Origin: Rhodobacter viridis
Lineage (GTDB): Bacteria > Pseudomonadota > Alphaproteobacteria > Rhodobacterales > Rhodobacteraceae
Reading direction: 5' to 3'
Assembly (NCBI RefSeq): GCF_003217355.1
Contig: NZ_QJTK01000011.1
Coordinates: 47,362 to 111,361, forward strand
DNA: 64,000 bases
The translations under genes and the position numbers were made by a program. The notes below the pieces were generated by a model. It was not told where the DNA came from. It worked only from the letters and a program-made list of their open reading frames with translations, and did not search any database. Every line of letters starts with the position of its first letter. Within the stretch, counting starts at the first letter, position 1. This document shows positions 7,993-17,221 of the stretch, piece by piece.

Positions 7993-8721
7993 TCAGCACC
8001 TGCGCGCAATACAGTAAGACGGCCGATAGGTCAAAGTTGTCGGACCGGCCCGGTTCATCTGCTGCATCAGGCGGCGCAGCTGTGGCACCGACAGATGCCC
8101 CGCCCGCAACCCGTTCACCCCCGTCGCCCGCAGATGCTCCATCAGCGCCCGGGCGTCGGGGAAGGCGAGCGTGATGCTCTCGTCCCAAGCGGTGATGAGT
8201 TGCAGCCCCGCGGGCAGATCGGCGCAAAGCCCCGCCGCATCGCGATAGGAGGGCGCGCCGGGCGGCAGGCCAAGCCCCGCCAGTTCGGGGAAGTTGCCCG
8301 GCCCGAAGCTGCTGAGCGCCAGAAGCCCGCCGGGGCGCAGCGCGCGGGCGGCTTTTTCCAACAGCGCCGCGGGATCGGCAAGCCATTGCAGCATCGAGGC
8401 CGAGGCGATCAGATCAAGCCCCGCGGGAAAGCGCAGATCCGCCGCATCGCCGGGCAGCGCCTGCACCCGGGCCCTCGCAGGCCAGCCGAGCGCGGGCAGG
8501 GGGGCGACAAGGTCATTGAGCCAGACCTCCCCCGGTTCGAGCTGTGCCAGCGCGCGCGTCAGAAAGCCGGTGCCGTGACCAAGTTCCAGCACCCGTGCGC
8601 CGCGGGCGACACGCGGCGCGATCTCGCCCGCCAGGCGCGCGGCGATCTGCGCCTGCGCGCAGGCGGCGCCGTCGTAGCTCTGCAGATGGCGGGCAAAGCC
8701 CGTGGCGATGCGCGGGATCAT
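7993..8721 (-). CDS. bioC: Malonyl-ACP O-methyltransferase BioC
   Basis: The 242-residue protein is a class I SAM-dependent methyltransferase. The SAM loop is VLELGHGTGFLTRAL (residues about 44-58), followed by NDLV and by the motif SASMLQWLADP that is typical of BioC. BioC methylates malonyl-ACP so that the fatty acid synthesis enzymes can build pimeloyl-ACP methyl ester for biotin. Its ATG overlaps the bioG stop codon in an ATGA arrangement, showing translational coupling. The partner esterase BioG is encoded directly upstream, completing the BioC-BioG route. Confidence 0.92.
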   Translation of the reverse strand: MIPRIATGFARHLQSYDGAACAQAQIAARLAGEIAPRVARGARVLELGHGTGFLTRALAQLEPGEVWLNDLVAPLPALGWPARARVQALPGDAADLRFPAGLDLIASASMLQWLADPAALLEKAARALRPGGLLALSSFGPGNFPELAGLGLPPGAPSYRDAAGLCADLPAGLQLITAWDESITLAFPDARALMEHLRATGVNGLRAGHLSVPQLRRLMQQMNRAGPTTLTYRPSYCIARRC

Positions 8722-9314
8722 CCGGTGATCTCCTGCCAGTCCTGCCAGCGGCCAAAGGGGCTGTGGCCGCCGTCGAGCCAGTCGATCCGCGCCCCCGGCC
8801 AGGCGGATTCCAGCGCGGCGGGGGGGAAGATGCGATCTTCGCGCGCGGCAAGGAGGCGCGCGAAAGCCGGGGCGGGCGCGGCCGGGCGGCTGGCCAGCGC
8901 CTGAAGTTCGGCACCAAGCGCGGCAAGGTCGGCCTCGGGCGGCACCGGTGACCCGGCGCGGCGGGCAAATTGCGCAAGGCTGCGCGGGCTCAGCCCCGCG
9001 ATCGTGCCGTCATACATCGCCGGGCCGATCACCCTGCGCGGATCGGGGGCGCCGCAGATCGCCACCGCCCGGTCTGCGCGCAGGCGCGGCAGATGACGCG
9101 CGGCGACGGCGACGCCCATCGAATAGGCCACGACGATCCGGCGGTGATAGGGCGCCCAAAGCGCCTCGGGCAGGATCTCGTCGCGGTAGTCCGACAGCGC
9201 CAGAACATCCGCCGCCCCCTGCAGATGCCGGATCGGGTCCAGCCCGACCGCCCAACCCGCAAAGAAAAGGATCAGATCATCGCTGCCTTGGCGCTGCAGC
9301 CACTCCGCCCGCAT
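8718..9314 (-). CDS. bioG: Pimeloyl-ACP methyl ester esterase BioG
   Basis: At 198 residues this has the size of BioG (DUF452), an alpha/beta hydrolase. The nucleophile elbow is VVAYSMGVAVAA, with Ser65 as predicted nucleophile, and the likely catalytic His is in GGHSPFG near residue 184. BioG removes the methyl group from pimeloyl-ACP methyl ester, ending the chain-building step, and replaces BioH in many bacteria. It overlaps bioA upstream and bioC downstream by ATGA junctions. The start at 9314 is fixed by this overlap and by the family-typical N-terminus ending FFAGWAVG. Confidence 0.9.
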   Translation of the reverse strand: MRAEWLQRQGSDDLILFFAGWAVGLDPIRHLQGAADVLALSDYRDEILPEALWAPYHRRIVVAYSMGVAVAARHLPRLRADRAVAICGAPDPRRVIGPAMYDGTIAGLSPRSLAQFARRAGSPVPPEADLAALGAELQALASRPAAPAPAFARLLAAREDRIFPPAALESAWPGARIDWLDGGHSPFGRWQDWQEITG

Positions 9315-10582
9315 CAGAGCCCCCGCGCGATCGTGCACATCGCGGTGGTGACGCGGCTCAGCTCGTCCGGCGCGATGGTCAGCGGCGGCATGGCGTAAAG
9401 CATCGGGCCGAAGGGGCGCAGCCAGACGCCGGTTTCGGCGCAAAAGCGGTGGATCGCATCCATCGGCAAGGGCGCGCGCATCTCGATCACGCCGATGCCG
9501 CCAAGCGCGCGGACATCCGCCACGCCTGCAAAGCCGCGCGCCGGGGCCAATTCTTGCGTGAATTGCGCCTCGATCCGGCGGGCTTCGGCGGACCAGTCGC
9601 GGCTTTGCCACAGATCCAGCGCGGCCACGGCCACCGCGCAGGCGAGCGGATTGGCCATGAAGGTCGGCCCGTGCATCAAGGCGCCCGTGCGCGCGGCCAG
9701 ATCGCGGCTTGCCACCGTCGCGGCAAGGCTCATCATCCCGCCGGTCAGCGCCTTGCCCAGACACAGGATATCGGGCACGACCCCGGCCTTGTGCATCGCG
9801 AAATCGCTGCCGGTGCGGCTGAAGCCGGTGGCGATCTCGTCGAAGATGAGCGCGATCTCGAAGCGGTCACAGAGCGCGCGCAGCCCCCTCAGATAGGCGG
9901 GGTGGTAGAAATACATGCCGCTGGCGCCCTGCACGATGGGCTCAATTATGAAGGCGGCGATCTGATCGCCGTGCCGCTCGAAAAGGGCTGCGACCTCGGC
10001 CAGCCCGTTCCGGCTGTCGTCGCTCGGCCACGCCGCGCCATAGGCAATGGGCGGGCGGGCGACGAAATGGTGTGGCGCGATGGCGGCGCCGAAATGGCTG
10101 TGCATCCCGCTTTCCGGGTCGCACAGGCTCATCGCCTTCCAGGTGTCGCCGTGATAGCCGCCGCGCGCCGTGGCAAGACTTGTGCGCCCGCGCCGCCCCT
10201 GCGCCAGCTGCGCCTGAATTGCCATCTTCACCGCGACCTCGACCGCGACCGAGCCGCTGTCGGAGTAAAACACCTGATCCAGCCCCTCGGGCAGGGCGGC
10301 GACGAGACGCCGGGTCAGCTCGATCGCCGGGCGATGCGTCAGCCCGCCGAACATCACATGCGGCAGGGTGGCGGCCTGATCCTGCAGCGCCGTCACCAGC
10401 GGCTCGGGCGCATGGCCGAAGGCGGTGCACCACCAGGACGACATCGCGTCGATCATCTGCCGCCCGTCCGCAAGCGTCAGCCAGATCCCCTTCGCCGCGA
10501 CGATCTTGTGCTGCGGCGCGGGGGTGAAGCGCGCGGTGTAGGGATGCCAGACATGGGCGGCATCAAAGGCAAGATCCTCCAT
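9314..10582 (-). CDS. bioA: Adenosylmethionine-8-amino-7-oxononanoate aminotransferase
   Basis: The 422-residue product is a class III PLP aminotransferase. It contains the BioA signature WHPYT (residues 12-16), [11 protein letters not shown], the phosphate-binding [22 protein letters not shown] and the PLP lysine in [12 protein letters not shown] (Lys277). BioA converts 8-amino-7-oxononanoate (KAPA) to 7,8-diaminononanoate (DAPA), with S-adenosylmethionine as the usual amino donor. Both ends overlap neighbours (bioD stop and bioG start) as ATGA, so it is inside a tightly coupled operon. Confidence 0.96.
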   Translation of the reverse strand: MEDLAFDAAHVWHPYTARFTPAPQHKIVAAKGIWLTLADGRQMIDAMSSWWCTAFGHAPEPLVTALQDQAATLPHVMFGGLTHRPAIELTRRLVAALPEGLDQVFYSDSGSVAVEVAVKMAIQAQLAQGRRGRTSLATARGGYHGDTWKAMSLCDPESGMHSHFGAAIAPHHFVARPPIAYGAAWPSDDSRNGLAEVAALFERHGDQIAAFIIEPIVQGASGMYFYHPAYLRGLRALCDRFEIALIFDEIATGFSRTGSDFAMHKAGVVPDILCLGKALTGGMMSLAATVASRDLAARTGALMHGPTFMANPLACAVAVAALDLWQSRDWSAEARRIEAQFTQELAPARGFAGVADVRALGGIGVIEMRAPLPMDAIHRFCAETGVWLRPFGPMLYAMPPLTIAPDELSRVTTAMCTIARGL

Positions 10583-11199
10583 CAGAGCGCCCCCCGGATC
10601 GTGTCAAGGTCGATGGCGCCGAAGGCCTCGGCCAGCGCTGGGCGGGTCAGCGCAGTGAGCGGCGGCAGGCGGCCCAAGGAGGGCAGATCGGCCACGCGGC
10701 AGATCGTGTCCTGACTGTCGCGCACCTCCGCGCCTACGAAAGCGACGCCCAGCATTGGCACGCGGCGGCTGCGGAGCGCCTCGATTGTCAGCAGGCTGTG
10801 GTTGATCGTGCCAAGGCGCGTGCGCGCCACCACGATCACCGGTGCCTGCCACTCCGCCATCTGATCGGCGAAAAGCCTGCGCCCGGCGAGCGGCACCAGC
10901 GCGCCGCCCGCCCCCTCGATCACCAGCGAGCCGGGCAGATCGGGCAGGGGCATCGGCCCGATCTCGACACCGTCGAGGGCCGCGGCCAGATGCGGCGAGG
11001 CCGGGGTGCGCAGCCGATAAGCCTCGGGCAGGGTGGGGCAACCGGTCAGCCGCGCCACGGTCTCGCGGTCGGTCTCTTCGTCGAGCCCCGCCTGCACGGG
11101 CTTCCAGTAGCACGCTTGCAAGGCCAGCGTCAGGCCGGCGCTGAAGACGGTCTTGCCGACGCCGGTATCGGTGCCGGTGATCACAAGGGCTGTCGTCAT
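10582..11199 (-). CDS. bioD: Dethiobiotin synthetase
   Basis: This protein has 205 residues. The P-loop GTDTGVGKT (residues 9-17) is the BioD signature, and it is followed by CYWKPVQAGLD and the IEGAGGALVPL loop. BioD closes the ureido ring of dethiobiotin from DAPA, CO2 and ATP. I take the ATG at 11199, which overlaps the bioF stop (ATGA) and gives the normal N-terminus MTTALVITG; a longer start at 11217 would add six residues without support. Like the other genes of the operon it is read from the minus strand. Confidence 0.95.
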   Translation of the reverse strand: MTTALVITGTDTGVGKTVFSAGLTLALQACYWKPVQAGLDEETDRETVARLTGCPTLPEAYRLRTPASPHLAAALDGVEIGPMPLPDLPGSLVIEGAGGALVPLAGRRLFADQMAEWQAPVIVVARTRLGTINHSLLTIEALRSRRVPMLGVAFVGAEVRDSQDTICRVADLPSLGRLPPLTALTRPALAEAFGAIDLDTIRGAL

Positions 11200-12329
11200 G
11201 GGAGGAACTCGGTCCAAAGGTCTGAAATCGCGTCGAAAAGCGCGTCAATGTCGGAGGTTTGCAGCCCGCCCGTCAGCGAGATGCGCAGCCGCGCCGTGCC
11301 CTTCGGCACGGTCGGCGGACGAATGGCGCGCAGATCGAAGCCCGCCGCCTGCAACCGCGCGGCCGCGCTCAGCGCGGCCGTGTCGGCGCCAAGCACCCAC
11401 GGCAGGATCTGGCTTTCGCCCGGGGCAAGCCCGATCTCGGCCGCGCGGTGCTGCGCCTGCGCGCGCAGCGCCGCCGCATGGGCGCGCAGCTCGGGCCGCG
11501 CGGGCAACAGGCGCAAGGCCGCCCGCACCGCCGCCGCCATCAAGGGCGAGGGCGCCGTGGCATAGATGAAGGGCCGCGCCCGGTTCACCAGCGTTTCGAT
11601 CAGCACCCGATCGGCACAGATCAGCGCGCCGCTCGCCCCCAGCGCCTTGCCGCAGGTATGCACGACGATCAGCGCCAGATCGCCCGCGTCGGGGGCCAGA
11701 CCGCGCCCGTCGCGGCCATAAAGCCCGGTGGCATGGGCTTCATCGAGGATCAGCACCGCGTCTTCGCGCCGCGCGAGGGCGGCGAAATCTTCGACCGGGG
11801 CGAAATCGCCATCCATCGAATAAAGCGTCTCAAGCGCGATCCAGACCCGCCCGCGCCCGCCCGCAGCCCGCCACAGATGGATCTGCCCGGCTGCATCCGC
11901 AACGTCATTGTGGCGAAAGCGGCGCAGCTCGGCCGCGCCCAGACGCATCCCCTCGTGCGCGCTCGCATGGATCAGCGCGTCATGCAGCACCAGATCCCCC
12001 GCCATCGGCAGCGTCGCAAAGACCGCCTGATTGGCCTGAAACCCGCCGCCCATGTAAAGGCAGGCCTCGGCCCCGAAAAAGGCGGCGGCCTCCGCTTCGA
12101 GCGCGGCAAATTCCGGGTCATTGCCGCGCAGAAGCCGCGATCCGCCCGCCCCCACCGCGACCCCGCGCGCCAGAGCCTCGGTCACCGCCTGCGCCAGATC
12201 CGCCGAGGCGCGCAGGCCAAGGTAATCGTTCGAGGCGAAATCGAGCCCCCGCGCCGAGATCAGCGCCCGCGCCCGGCCGCGTTCGGCGGCGCACAGAAGA
12301 CGCTCGGCATGGCGGGGATACCGGCTCAC
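11196..12329 (-). CDS. bioF: 8-Amino-7-oxononanoate synthase
   Basis: The 377-residue protein belongs to the alpha-oxoamine synthase family of PLP enzymes. Recognisable motifs are [33 protein letters not shown] and the PLP lysine in [14 protein letters not shown] (Lys218). BioF condenses pimeloyl-ACP with alanine to give KAPA. The start is a GTG at 12329 that overlaps the bioB stop (GTGA), and the end overlaps the bioD start, so translation is coupled in both directions. Confidence 0.95.
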   Translation of the reverse strand: MSRYPRHAERLLCAAERGRARALISARGLDFASNDYLGLRASADLAQAVTEALARGVAVGAGGSRLLRGNDPEFAALEAEAAAFFGAEACLYMGGGFQANQAVFATLPMAGDLVLHDALIHASAHEGMRLGAAELRRFRHNDVADAAGQIHLWRAAGGRGRVWIALETLYSMDGDFAPVEDFAALARREDAVLILDEAHATGLYGRDGRGLAPDAGDLALIVVHTCGKALGASGALICADRVLIETLVNRARPFIYATAPSPLMAAAVRAALRLLPARPELRAHAAALRAQAQHRAAEIGLAPGESQILPWVLGADTAALSAAARLQAAGFDLRAIRPPTVPKGTARLRISLTGGLQTSDIDALFDAISDLWTEFLP

Positions 12330-13273
12330 GCCGCATCCCCGCAGCGACGCGGCGCCTCGGGCTGCAGGCCGAGCTTGGCGAAAAGCCGGGCATCGGCGCT
12401 GTCATCGGGGTTCTCGGCGGTCAAGAGCGTGTCGCCGACGAAGATCGAATTCGCCCCGGCAAAGAAGCACATCGCCTGCAATTCATCCGACATCGCGCTG
12501 CGCCCGGCCGAGAGCCGCACATAGGATTTCGGCATCAGGATGCGGGCGGTGGCGATGGTGCGGACCATCTCGATCGGATCGAGCGGCGCGACATTGGCGA
12601 GGGGCGTGTCGGCCATCGGCATCAGCATGTTGATCGGCACCGATTGCGGCGGCTCGGGCAGATCGGCGAGCGTCTGGATCATGCTGATCCGGTCCTCGGC
12701 CGCCTCGCCCAGACCGACGATCCCGCCCGAGCAGACATTGATCCCCGCCGCGCGGACTCGATCGAGCGTGTCGAGCCGGTCGGCAAAGCTGTGGGTCGAG
12801 ATCACCGAGGGGTAGAAGCTTTCCGAAGTGTCGATGTTGTGGTTGTAGTAATCCAGCCCCGCCGTCTTCAACTGGACCACCTGACTGTCGTCGAGCATGC
12901 CAAGCGTCATGCAGGTCTCGAGCCCGAGCGCCTTGACCCCCTCGACCATCGCCAGAACGGTGGGCATGTCGCGCTCCTTGGGCGAGCGCCAGGCCGCGCC
13001 CATGCAATAGCGGGTGGCGCCCGAGGCCTTGGCCTTCTGTGCCTCGGCCAGAACCTTCTGCACCTCCATCAGCTTCGAGGCGGACAGCTTCGAGCCGTTG
13101 CGGGCCGATTGCGCGCAATAGGAACAATCCTCGGCGCAGCCGCCGGTCTTGATCGACAGAAGCTTCGCGCATTGGATGCGGTTGGGGTCGAAATTCTCGC
13201 GGTGAACGGTTTGCGCCCGGAACAGAAGATCCATGAGCGGAAGGGTGTAAATGTCTTGTGCGCGGCGTTGCAT
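12326..13273 (-). CDS. bioB: Biotin synthase (radical SAM)
   Basis: The 315-residue protein carries the radical-SAM cluster motif CAEDCSYC (Cys46, Cys50, Cys53) preceded by KTGG, and the BioB stretches [20 protein letters not shown] and [10 protein letters not shown]. BioB inserts sulfur into dethiobiotin using a [4Fe-4S] and an auxiliary [2Fe-2S] cluster. The ATG at 13273 is preceded by AGGAGGTC and is preferred over an upstream in-frame codon at 13327. It is the first gene of the operon, and a BioR-like box lies 64-73 bp upstream. Confidence 0.96.
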   Translation of the reverse strand: MQRRAQDIYTLPLMDLLFRAQTVHRENFDPNRIQCAKLLSIKTGGCAEDCSYCAQSARNGSKLSASKLMEVQKVLAEAQKAKASGATRYCMGAAWRSPKERDMPTVLAMVEGVKALGLETCMTLGMLDDSQVVQLKTAGLDYYNHNIDTSESFYPSVISTHSFADRLDTLDRVRAAGINVCSGGIVGLGEAAEDRISMIQTLADLPEPPQSVPINMLMPMADTPLANVAPLDPIEMVRTIATARILMPKSYVRLSAGRSAMSDELQAMCFFAGANSIFVGDTLLTAENPDDSADARLFAKLGLQPEAPRRCGDAA

Positions 13274-13336
13274 GGCTGACCTCCTGGCTGGCGGGGTCAG
13301 AGGATCGCAAATCCGGGCGGCTCTCAATTTTGAAAG

Positions 13337-13346
13337 CTATCTATGA
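13337..13346. promoter_or_regulatory. Candidate BioR box upstream of bioB
   Basis: Read on the minus strand the sequence is TCATAGATAG, which matches 8 of 10 positions of the palindromic BioR consensus TTATAGATAA known from alphaproteobacterial biotin genes. It lies 64-73 bp before the bioB start, a sensible operator position, and the same cluster ends with a GntR/FCD gene. Binding itself is inferred. Confidence 0.55.
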
Positions 13347-13500
13347 TCTGGTTGCGGCGGCTCGCGGCGAAGGGACATCTTTTCAATGCGTTGCGTGGCG
13401 ATGTTCCGGGTGGCCCCGCAACAAGGCCGCGCCGCTCTGACTATAATATATAATCCTTCCGCGCCGCCGGGTTGGTGGCGCTCGTTTCTTGCGCCCCGCT

Positions 13501-14307
13501 TCAGACCATCGCCGCGCAGGGGATCGAGGCGGCCAGAGGCTGCGCCACGGTCTTCGCGATCCGGATCATCAGCACGGCCGGGTTGGTGATGCCGCGATCT
13601 GCGGCGTCCCTGGCCATCGCGGCCACCGTCGTGTGCAGCACCTCCGCCCCGGCCTTCTCGACGTTGCGGGCGATGGTGACCGGCTGCGTGGGCGCGATCC
13701 CGGCGCGGGTCAACTCGCCTGACAGCCGGTCCAGCTGCGCCATCGCCATGTAAAAGACGAGCGCCGTGCCCGGTTTTGCGATCTCGGCAATATCCGAAGG
13801 GATCTCTCCCGGGCGGCAGGTGGCGGTGGCGAGCACGAGCCGGTCGGTCACGCCGCGCTCGGTCAGCGGCTCGCACAGGCGCGCCGCGGCGGCCGAGGCG
13901 GCGGTGATGCCGGGGATGATGTCAACGGCAATCCCATGCGCCCGGGCGGCGGCGATCTCTTCGCCCGCGCGGCCAAAGACCGAGGGGTCGCCCGATTTCA
14001 GCCGCACCACATGATGGCCCGCAAGCGCCTCGGTCACGATGAAGGCGTCGATCCGCTCTTGCGGCCAGGAATGTGCGCCGACCTCCTTGCCGGTCGCGAT
14101 CAGCCGCGCGCCGGGGCGAGCGAAGGCCAGCACCTCGGGATCGACCAGCCGATCGTGGCAGATCACATCGGCCTGCCCAAGGCAGCGGATCGCGCGCAGC
14201 GTCAACAGGTCCGCGGCGCCGGGGCCAGCGCCGACAAGGCTGATCTTGCCCTTGCGATCGGCGGTGGTGGCGGGCGTCAGGTCTTCGGGACGGGTGAGAA
14301 AGCTCAT
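13501..14307 (-). CDS. cobA: Uroporphyrinogen-III C-methyltransferase (siroheme branch)
   Basis: The 268-residue protein is a SUMT: it has the N-terminal ISLVGAGPGAADLLTLRA loop, the HDRLV motif, TGKEVGAHSWPQERI, VVRLKSGDPSVFGRAGEE and a typical VPGIT-like segment (IIPGITAASAAAA). It transfers two methyl groups from SAM to uroporphyrinogen III, making precorrin-2 for siroheme. As the last gene of the nas operon, overlapping nasA by ATGA, it most likely supplies siroheme to NirB. It is a stand-alone SUMT, not the fused CysG form, so dehydrogenase and ferrochelatase functions must come from elsewhere. Confidence 0.94.
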   Translation of the reverse strand: MSFLTRPEDLTPATTADRKGKISLVGAGPGAADLLTLRAIRCLGQADVICHDRLVDPEVLAFARPGARLIATGKEVGAHSWPQERIDAFIVTEALAGHHVVRLKSGDPSVFGRAGEEIAAARAHGIAVDIIPGITAASAAAARLCEPLTERGVTDRLVLATATCRPGEIPSDIAEIAKPGTALVFYMAMAQLDRLSGELTRAGIAPTQPVTIARNVEKAGAEVLHTTVAAMARDAADRGITNPAVLMIRIAKTVAQPLAASIPCAAMV

Positions 14308-16892
14308 TGCGCGGCCTCTTGGTGTTGGGGGCGGGACAGCAGGGTGGCAAGGTCGGGGCGGCAGGAGCCGCAATTGGTGCCTGCGCCAAGCGCTTGGCCG
14401 ATCGCCTCGACCGAGGTCAGGCCCTGATCGGCGATGGCGCGCAGGATCGTGTTCAGACCGACATTCAGGCAGGCGCAGACGGTCGGACCGGGATCGGGGC
14501 GGCTGGTCTCGGGCAGGCCCGCCAGAATGCTGCGATCCGCGGTGCCAAGGCTGGCGGCGAGATGGCTGCGGGAAAGCGCCACCGGGCCGGGGGCGATGAA
14601 AAGCGCGCCCGCAAGCCGGTCGCCGTCGAAAAAGGCAAAGCGGTGCAGGCCCTTGGCCGGATCTGAAACCACCAGCGCGGGCGGGCCGAGGCGCATCAGA
14701 TCCTCGGCCCAAAGCGCCCAGTCTTCGGGGCTTTTGCTGCCCGCAAGTTCCGCCCGCCAACCGCCGGGGATCGGCGCTTTCGCCCAATAGTCGCAGCCCG
14801 GCTGCAGATCGTGGCGGGCAATCGCAAAGCCGTGCCAGCGCGCCTTGAACGGGCGGATCGCGACCGCGGCGGATTTCGACGCAGGCTGGCCCGAGACGGG
14901 ATCGGTCCGCGCCGTCACCAGCGCGTCGATCCGCCCCGAGGGCGCGGTCTCGCCCGTCCAATGCATCGGCGCGAAAGGATGGCCGGGGGCGACGCGGTCC
15001 GAAATCATCACCCGCAGGAGCGCGCGGCCGTGGCTGTTCGTCACCTCTGCCAGATCGGCGGCGGCGAGGCTCAGGCGCGCGGCATCCTCGGGGTGGAGTT
15101 CCAGAAACGGCTCGCCCAGATGGGCCGCAAGCCGCGGGCTTTGCCCGGTGCGGGTCATTGTGTGCCACTGATCGCGGATGCGCCCGGTATTCAGCCGGAA
15201 GGGATGCGCCGCGCCGAGCGGTTCGGGCAGCCGGGCGGTGACCGGGATCATCCGGGCGCGTCTGTCGGGGGTGTGAAACTGCCCGGTGCCGAAAAAGCGC
15301 CCGCCCTTTTGCGCGGCCTGCGGCCAATGCGTGGGGGGAAGGGTGTCGTAATCCGTGCCCACCAGCCCCGAGATGTCGAAATCGGACCCAAGCGCCCCGG
15401 CGACGCCCGAGAGCGCGCAATATTCGTCGAAAATCTCCGCCGGGCCTTGCCAGTCGAAGCCGGAAAACCCCATCCGCTGCGCCACTTGCGCCAGCGCCCA
15501 CCAGTCCGGCCGCGCCTGCCCGGGCGTGGGCAGAAAGGCGCGTTGCCGCGAGATGCAGCGCTCGGAATTCGTCACCGTGCCGGATTTCTCGCCCCAACCC
15601 GTCGCGGGCAAGAGCACATCGGCCAGCCGCGCGGTGTCGGTTTCGGCCCAAAGATCCGAGACGACGGTGAAATCGCAGCCGGCGATGGCGCGGGCCACCC
15701 GGTCGGCCTCGGGCATCGTCACGGCGGGGTTCGAATGCATCACCCACAGCGCCTTGATCCGGCCCTCCTCGACGGCACGGAACATCTCGACCGCCTTCAA
15801 CCCCGGTTTTGCGGCCATCTTCGGCGCGGCCCAGAAGGTGGCGACGGCGTCGCGATGGGCGGGGTTGTCGATCTCCAGATGACAGGCGAGCATGTTGGCA
15901 AGGCCCCCCACCTCGCGCCCGCCCATGGCATTCGGCTGGCCCGTGACCGAGAACGGCCCCATGCCGGGGCGGCCGATGCGGCCCGTCGCAAGGTGGCAAT
16001 TCAGGATCGCATTGACCTTGTCGGTGCCGGTCTCGGACTGGTTGATGCCCTGCGAATAGACGGTGACGACCTTTTCGGTGGCGGCCCAAAGGTCAAGGAA
16101 GGTCTGAAGATCGGCGGGATCAAGGCCCGTGGTTTCGGGCGTAGACGTTCGGGCGGCGGTCAGGGCCTCCTCCAGCCCGCTGACATGGCGCAGAAAGGCC
16201 GGATCAGCCCGCCCGGTGTCGGCCAGATGCGCCAGAAGCAGGTTGAACAGATGCGCATCGGCCCCGGGGGCGAGCGGCAGATGCAGGTCCGCCCCCTCGC
16301 AGGTGGCGGTGCGGCGCGGGTCGATGACGACGATCTTCAGCCCGGGCCGGGCGGATTTGGCGGCCATCAGCCGCTGGTGCAGCACCGGATGGCACCAGGC
16401 CAGGTTCGAGCCGACCAGAACGACCAGATCGGCCTGTTCCAGATCCTCATATTGCCCGGGCACGGTGTCCGTGCCAAAGGCGCGGCGGTGCCCGGCCACG
16501 CTCGATGCCATGCAAAGCCTTGAATTCGTGTCGATATTGGCGGACCCGATGAAGCCCTTCATCAGCTTGTTGGCGACGTAATAATCCTCGGTCAGCAATT
16601 GCCCCGAGACGTAGAAGGCCACGGCATCGGGGCCATGCTCTGCAATGACGGCGGAAAACCGCGCCGCGATCAGGTCAAGCGTTTCGCCCCAACCCTTCTC
16701 CTGCCCAAAGGTGCGCGGCGCCAGAAGCCGCCCCCCAGTCGCGAGCGTTTCGCCCAAAGCGGTGCCCTTGACGCAAAGCCGCCCCCGGTTCGCGGGGTGC
16801 TCCGGGTCGCCCGCGATCCTCACGCCCTTGGCCGAGGGCGTCGCGATCACACCGCAGCCGACACCGCAATAGGGGCAGGTGGTCCGGGTCAT
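14304..16892 (-). CDS. nasA: Assimilatory nitrate reductase, catalytic subunit
   Basis: This 862-residue molybdopterin enzyme starts with a [4Fe-4S] motif, TTCPYCGVGCG plus GRLCVKG (Cys6, Cys9, Cys13, Cys40), followed by the bis-MGD domains (FYVSGQLLTEDYYVANKLMK, then DTNSRLCM, YSQGINQSETGTDKVNAI). The C-terminal 60 residues form a BFD-like [2Fe-2S] domain (CACLN and CGSCRPDLATLL), as in the Klebsiella/Rhodobacter type NasA. It is cytoplasmic and reduces nitrate to nitrite. No dedicated NADH-dependent reductase subunit follows, so the electron donor is not obvious. It overlaps nirD upstream and cobA downstream by four bases. Confidence 0.95.
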   Translation of the reverse strand: MTRTTCPYCGVGCGVIATPSAKGVRIAGDPEHPANRGRLCVKGTALGETLATGGRLLAPRTFGQEKGWGETLDLIAARFSAVIAEHGPDAVAFYVSGQLLTEDYYVANKLMKGFIGSANIDTNSRLCMASSVAGHRRAFGTDTVPGQYEDLEQADLVVLVGSNLAWCHPVLHQRLMAAKSARPGLKIVVIDPRRTATCEGADLHLPLAPGADAHLFNLLLAHLADTGRADPAFLRHVSGLEEALTAARTSTPETTGLDPADLQTFLDLWAATEKVVTVYSQGINQSETGTDKVNAILNCHLATGRIGRPGMGPFSVTGQPNAMGGREVGGLANMLACHLEIDNPAHRDAVATFWAAPKMAAKPGLKAVEMFRAVEEGRIKALWVMHSNPAVTMPEADRVARAIAGCDFTVVSDLWAETDTARLADVLLPATGWGEKSGTVTNSERCISRQRAFLPTPGQARPDWWALAQVAQRMGFSGFDWQGPAEIFDEYCALSGVAGALGSDFDISGLVGTDYDTLPPTHWPQAAQKGGRFFGTGQFHTPDRRARMIPVTARLPEPLGAAHPFRLNTGRIRDQWHTMTRTGQSPRLAAHLGEPFLELHPEDAARLSLAAADLAEVTNSHGRALLRVMISDRVAPGHPFAPMHWTGETAPSGRIDALVTARTDPVSGQPASKSAAVAIRPFKARWHGFAIARHDLQPGCDYWAKAPIPGGWRAELAGSKSPEDWALWAEDLMRLGPPALVVSDPAKGLHRFAFFDGDRLAGALFIAPGPVALSRSHLAASLGTADRSILAGLPETSRPDPGPTVCACLNVGLNTILRAIADQGLTSVEAIGQALGAGTNCGSCRPDLATLLSRPQHQEAAQ

Positions 16893-17221
16893 GCCGCCCG
16901 CCCCCGCAGGCAGGTTTCGGAGAGCAGCACCCGTCCGCCCTCGATCCGCGCGGCATGGGTGGCGACCGATCCGCTGTCGGCGCCCTGCGCAAGGCCGGTG
17001 GCCAGATCGAAGACCCAGCCGTGCAGCGGGCAGGTGACCTGGGTGCCATGCACGATGCCTTCGGACAAGGGGCCGCCCTTGTGCGGGCAGCGGTCGTCCA
17101 TCGCAAAGACCTGATCGTCAAGGGTGCGAAAGACCGCGACGCAGCCCGAGGGCGTCTTCACCACCCGCGCCCCTTGCCGGGGGATGTCGTCAAGCGCGGC
17201 AATGTCGATGAAGTGACTCAT
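16889..17221 (-). CDS. nirD: Nitrite reductase small subunit, Rieske type
   Basis: The 110-residue protein has an intact Rieske [2Fe-2S] signature, CPHKGG (Cys45, His47) and CPLHGW (Cys64, His67). It acts as the small subunit of the NADH-dependent assimilatory nitrite reductase together with NirB. Many NirD proteins of the enterobacterial type have lost the cluster ligands, so the complete set here points to a redox-active subunit. The start at 17221 overlaps the nirB stop by four bases, and the stop overlaps the nasA start in the same way. Confidence 0.92.
   Translation of the reverse strand: MSHFIDIAALDDIPRQGARVVKTPSGCVAVFRTLDDQVFAMDDRCPHKGGPLSEGIVHGTQVTCPLHGWVFDLATGLAQGADSGSVATHAARIEGGRVLLSETCLRGRAA

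Noticed and set aside
13441..13456. TATA-rich sequence between bioB and cobA as a bioB promoter or second BioR site
   Set aside because: It lies about 170 bp upstream of bioB, has no matching -35 box, and matches the BioR consensus worse (7 of 10) than the site at 13337-13346.
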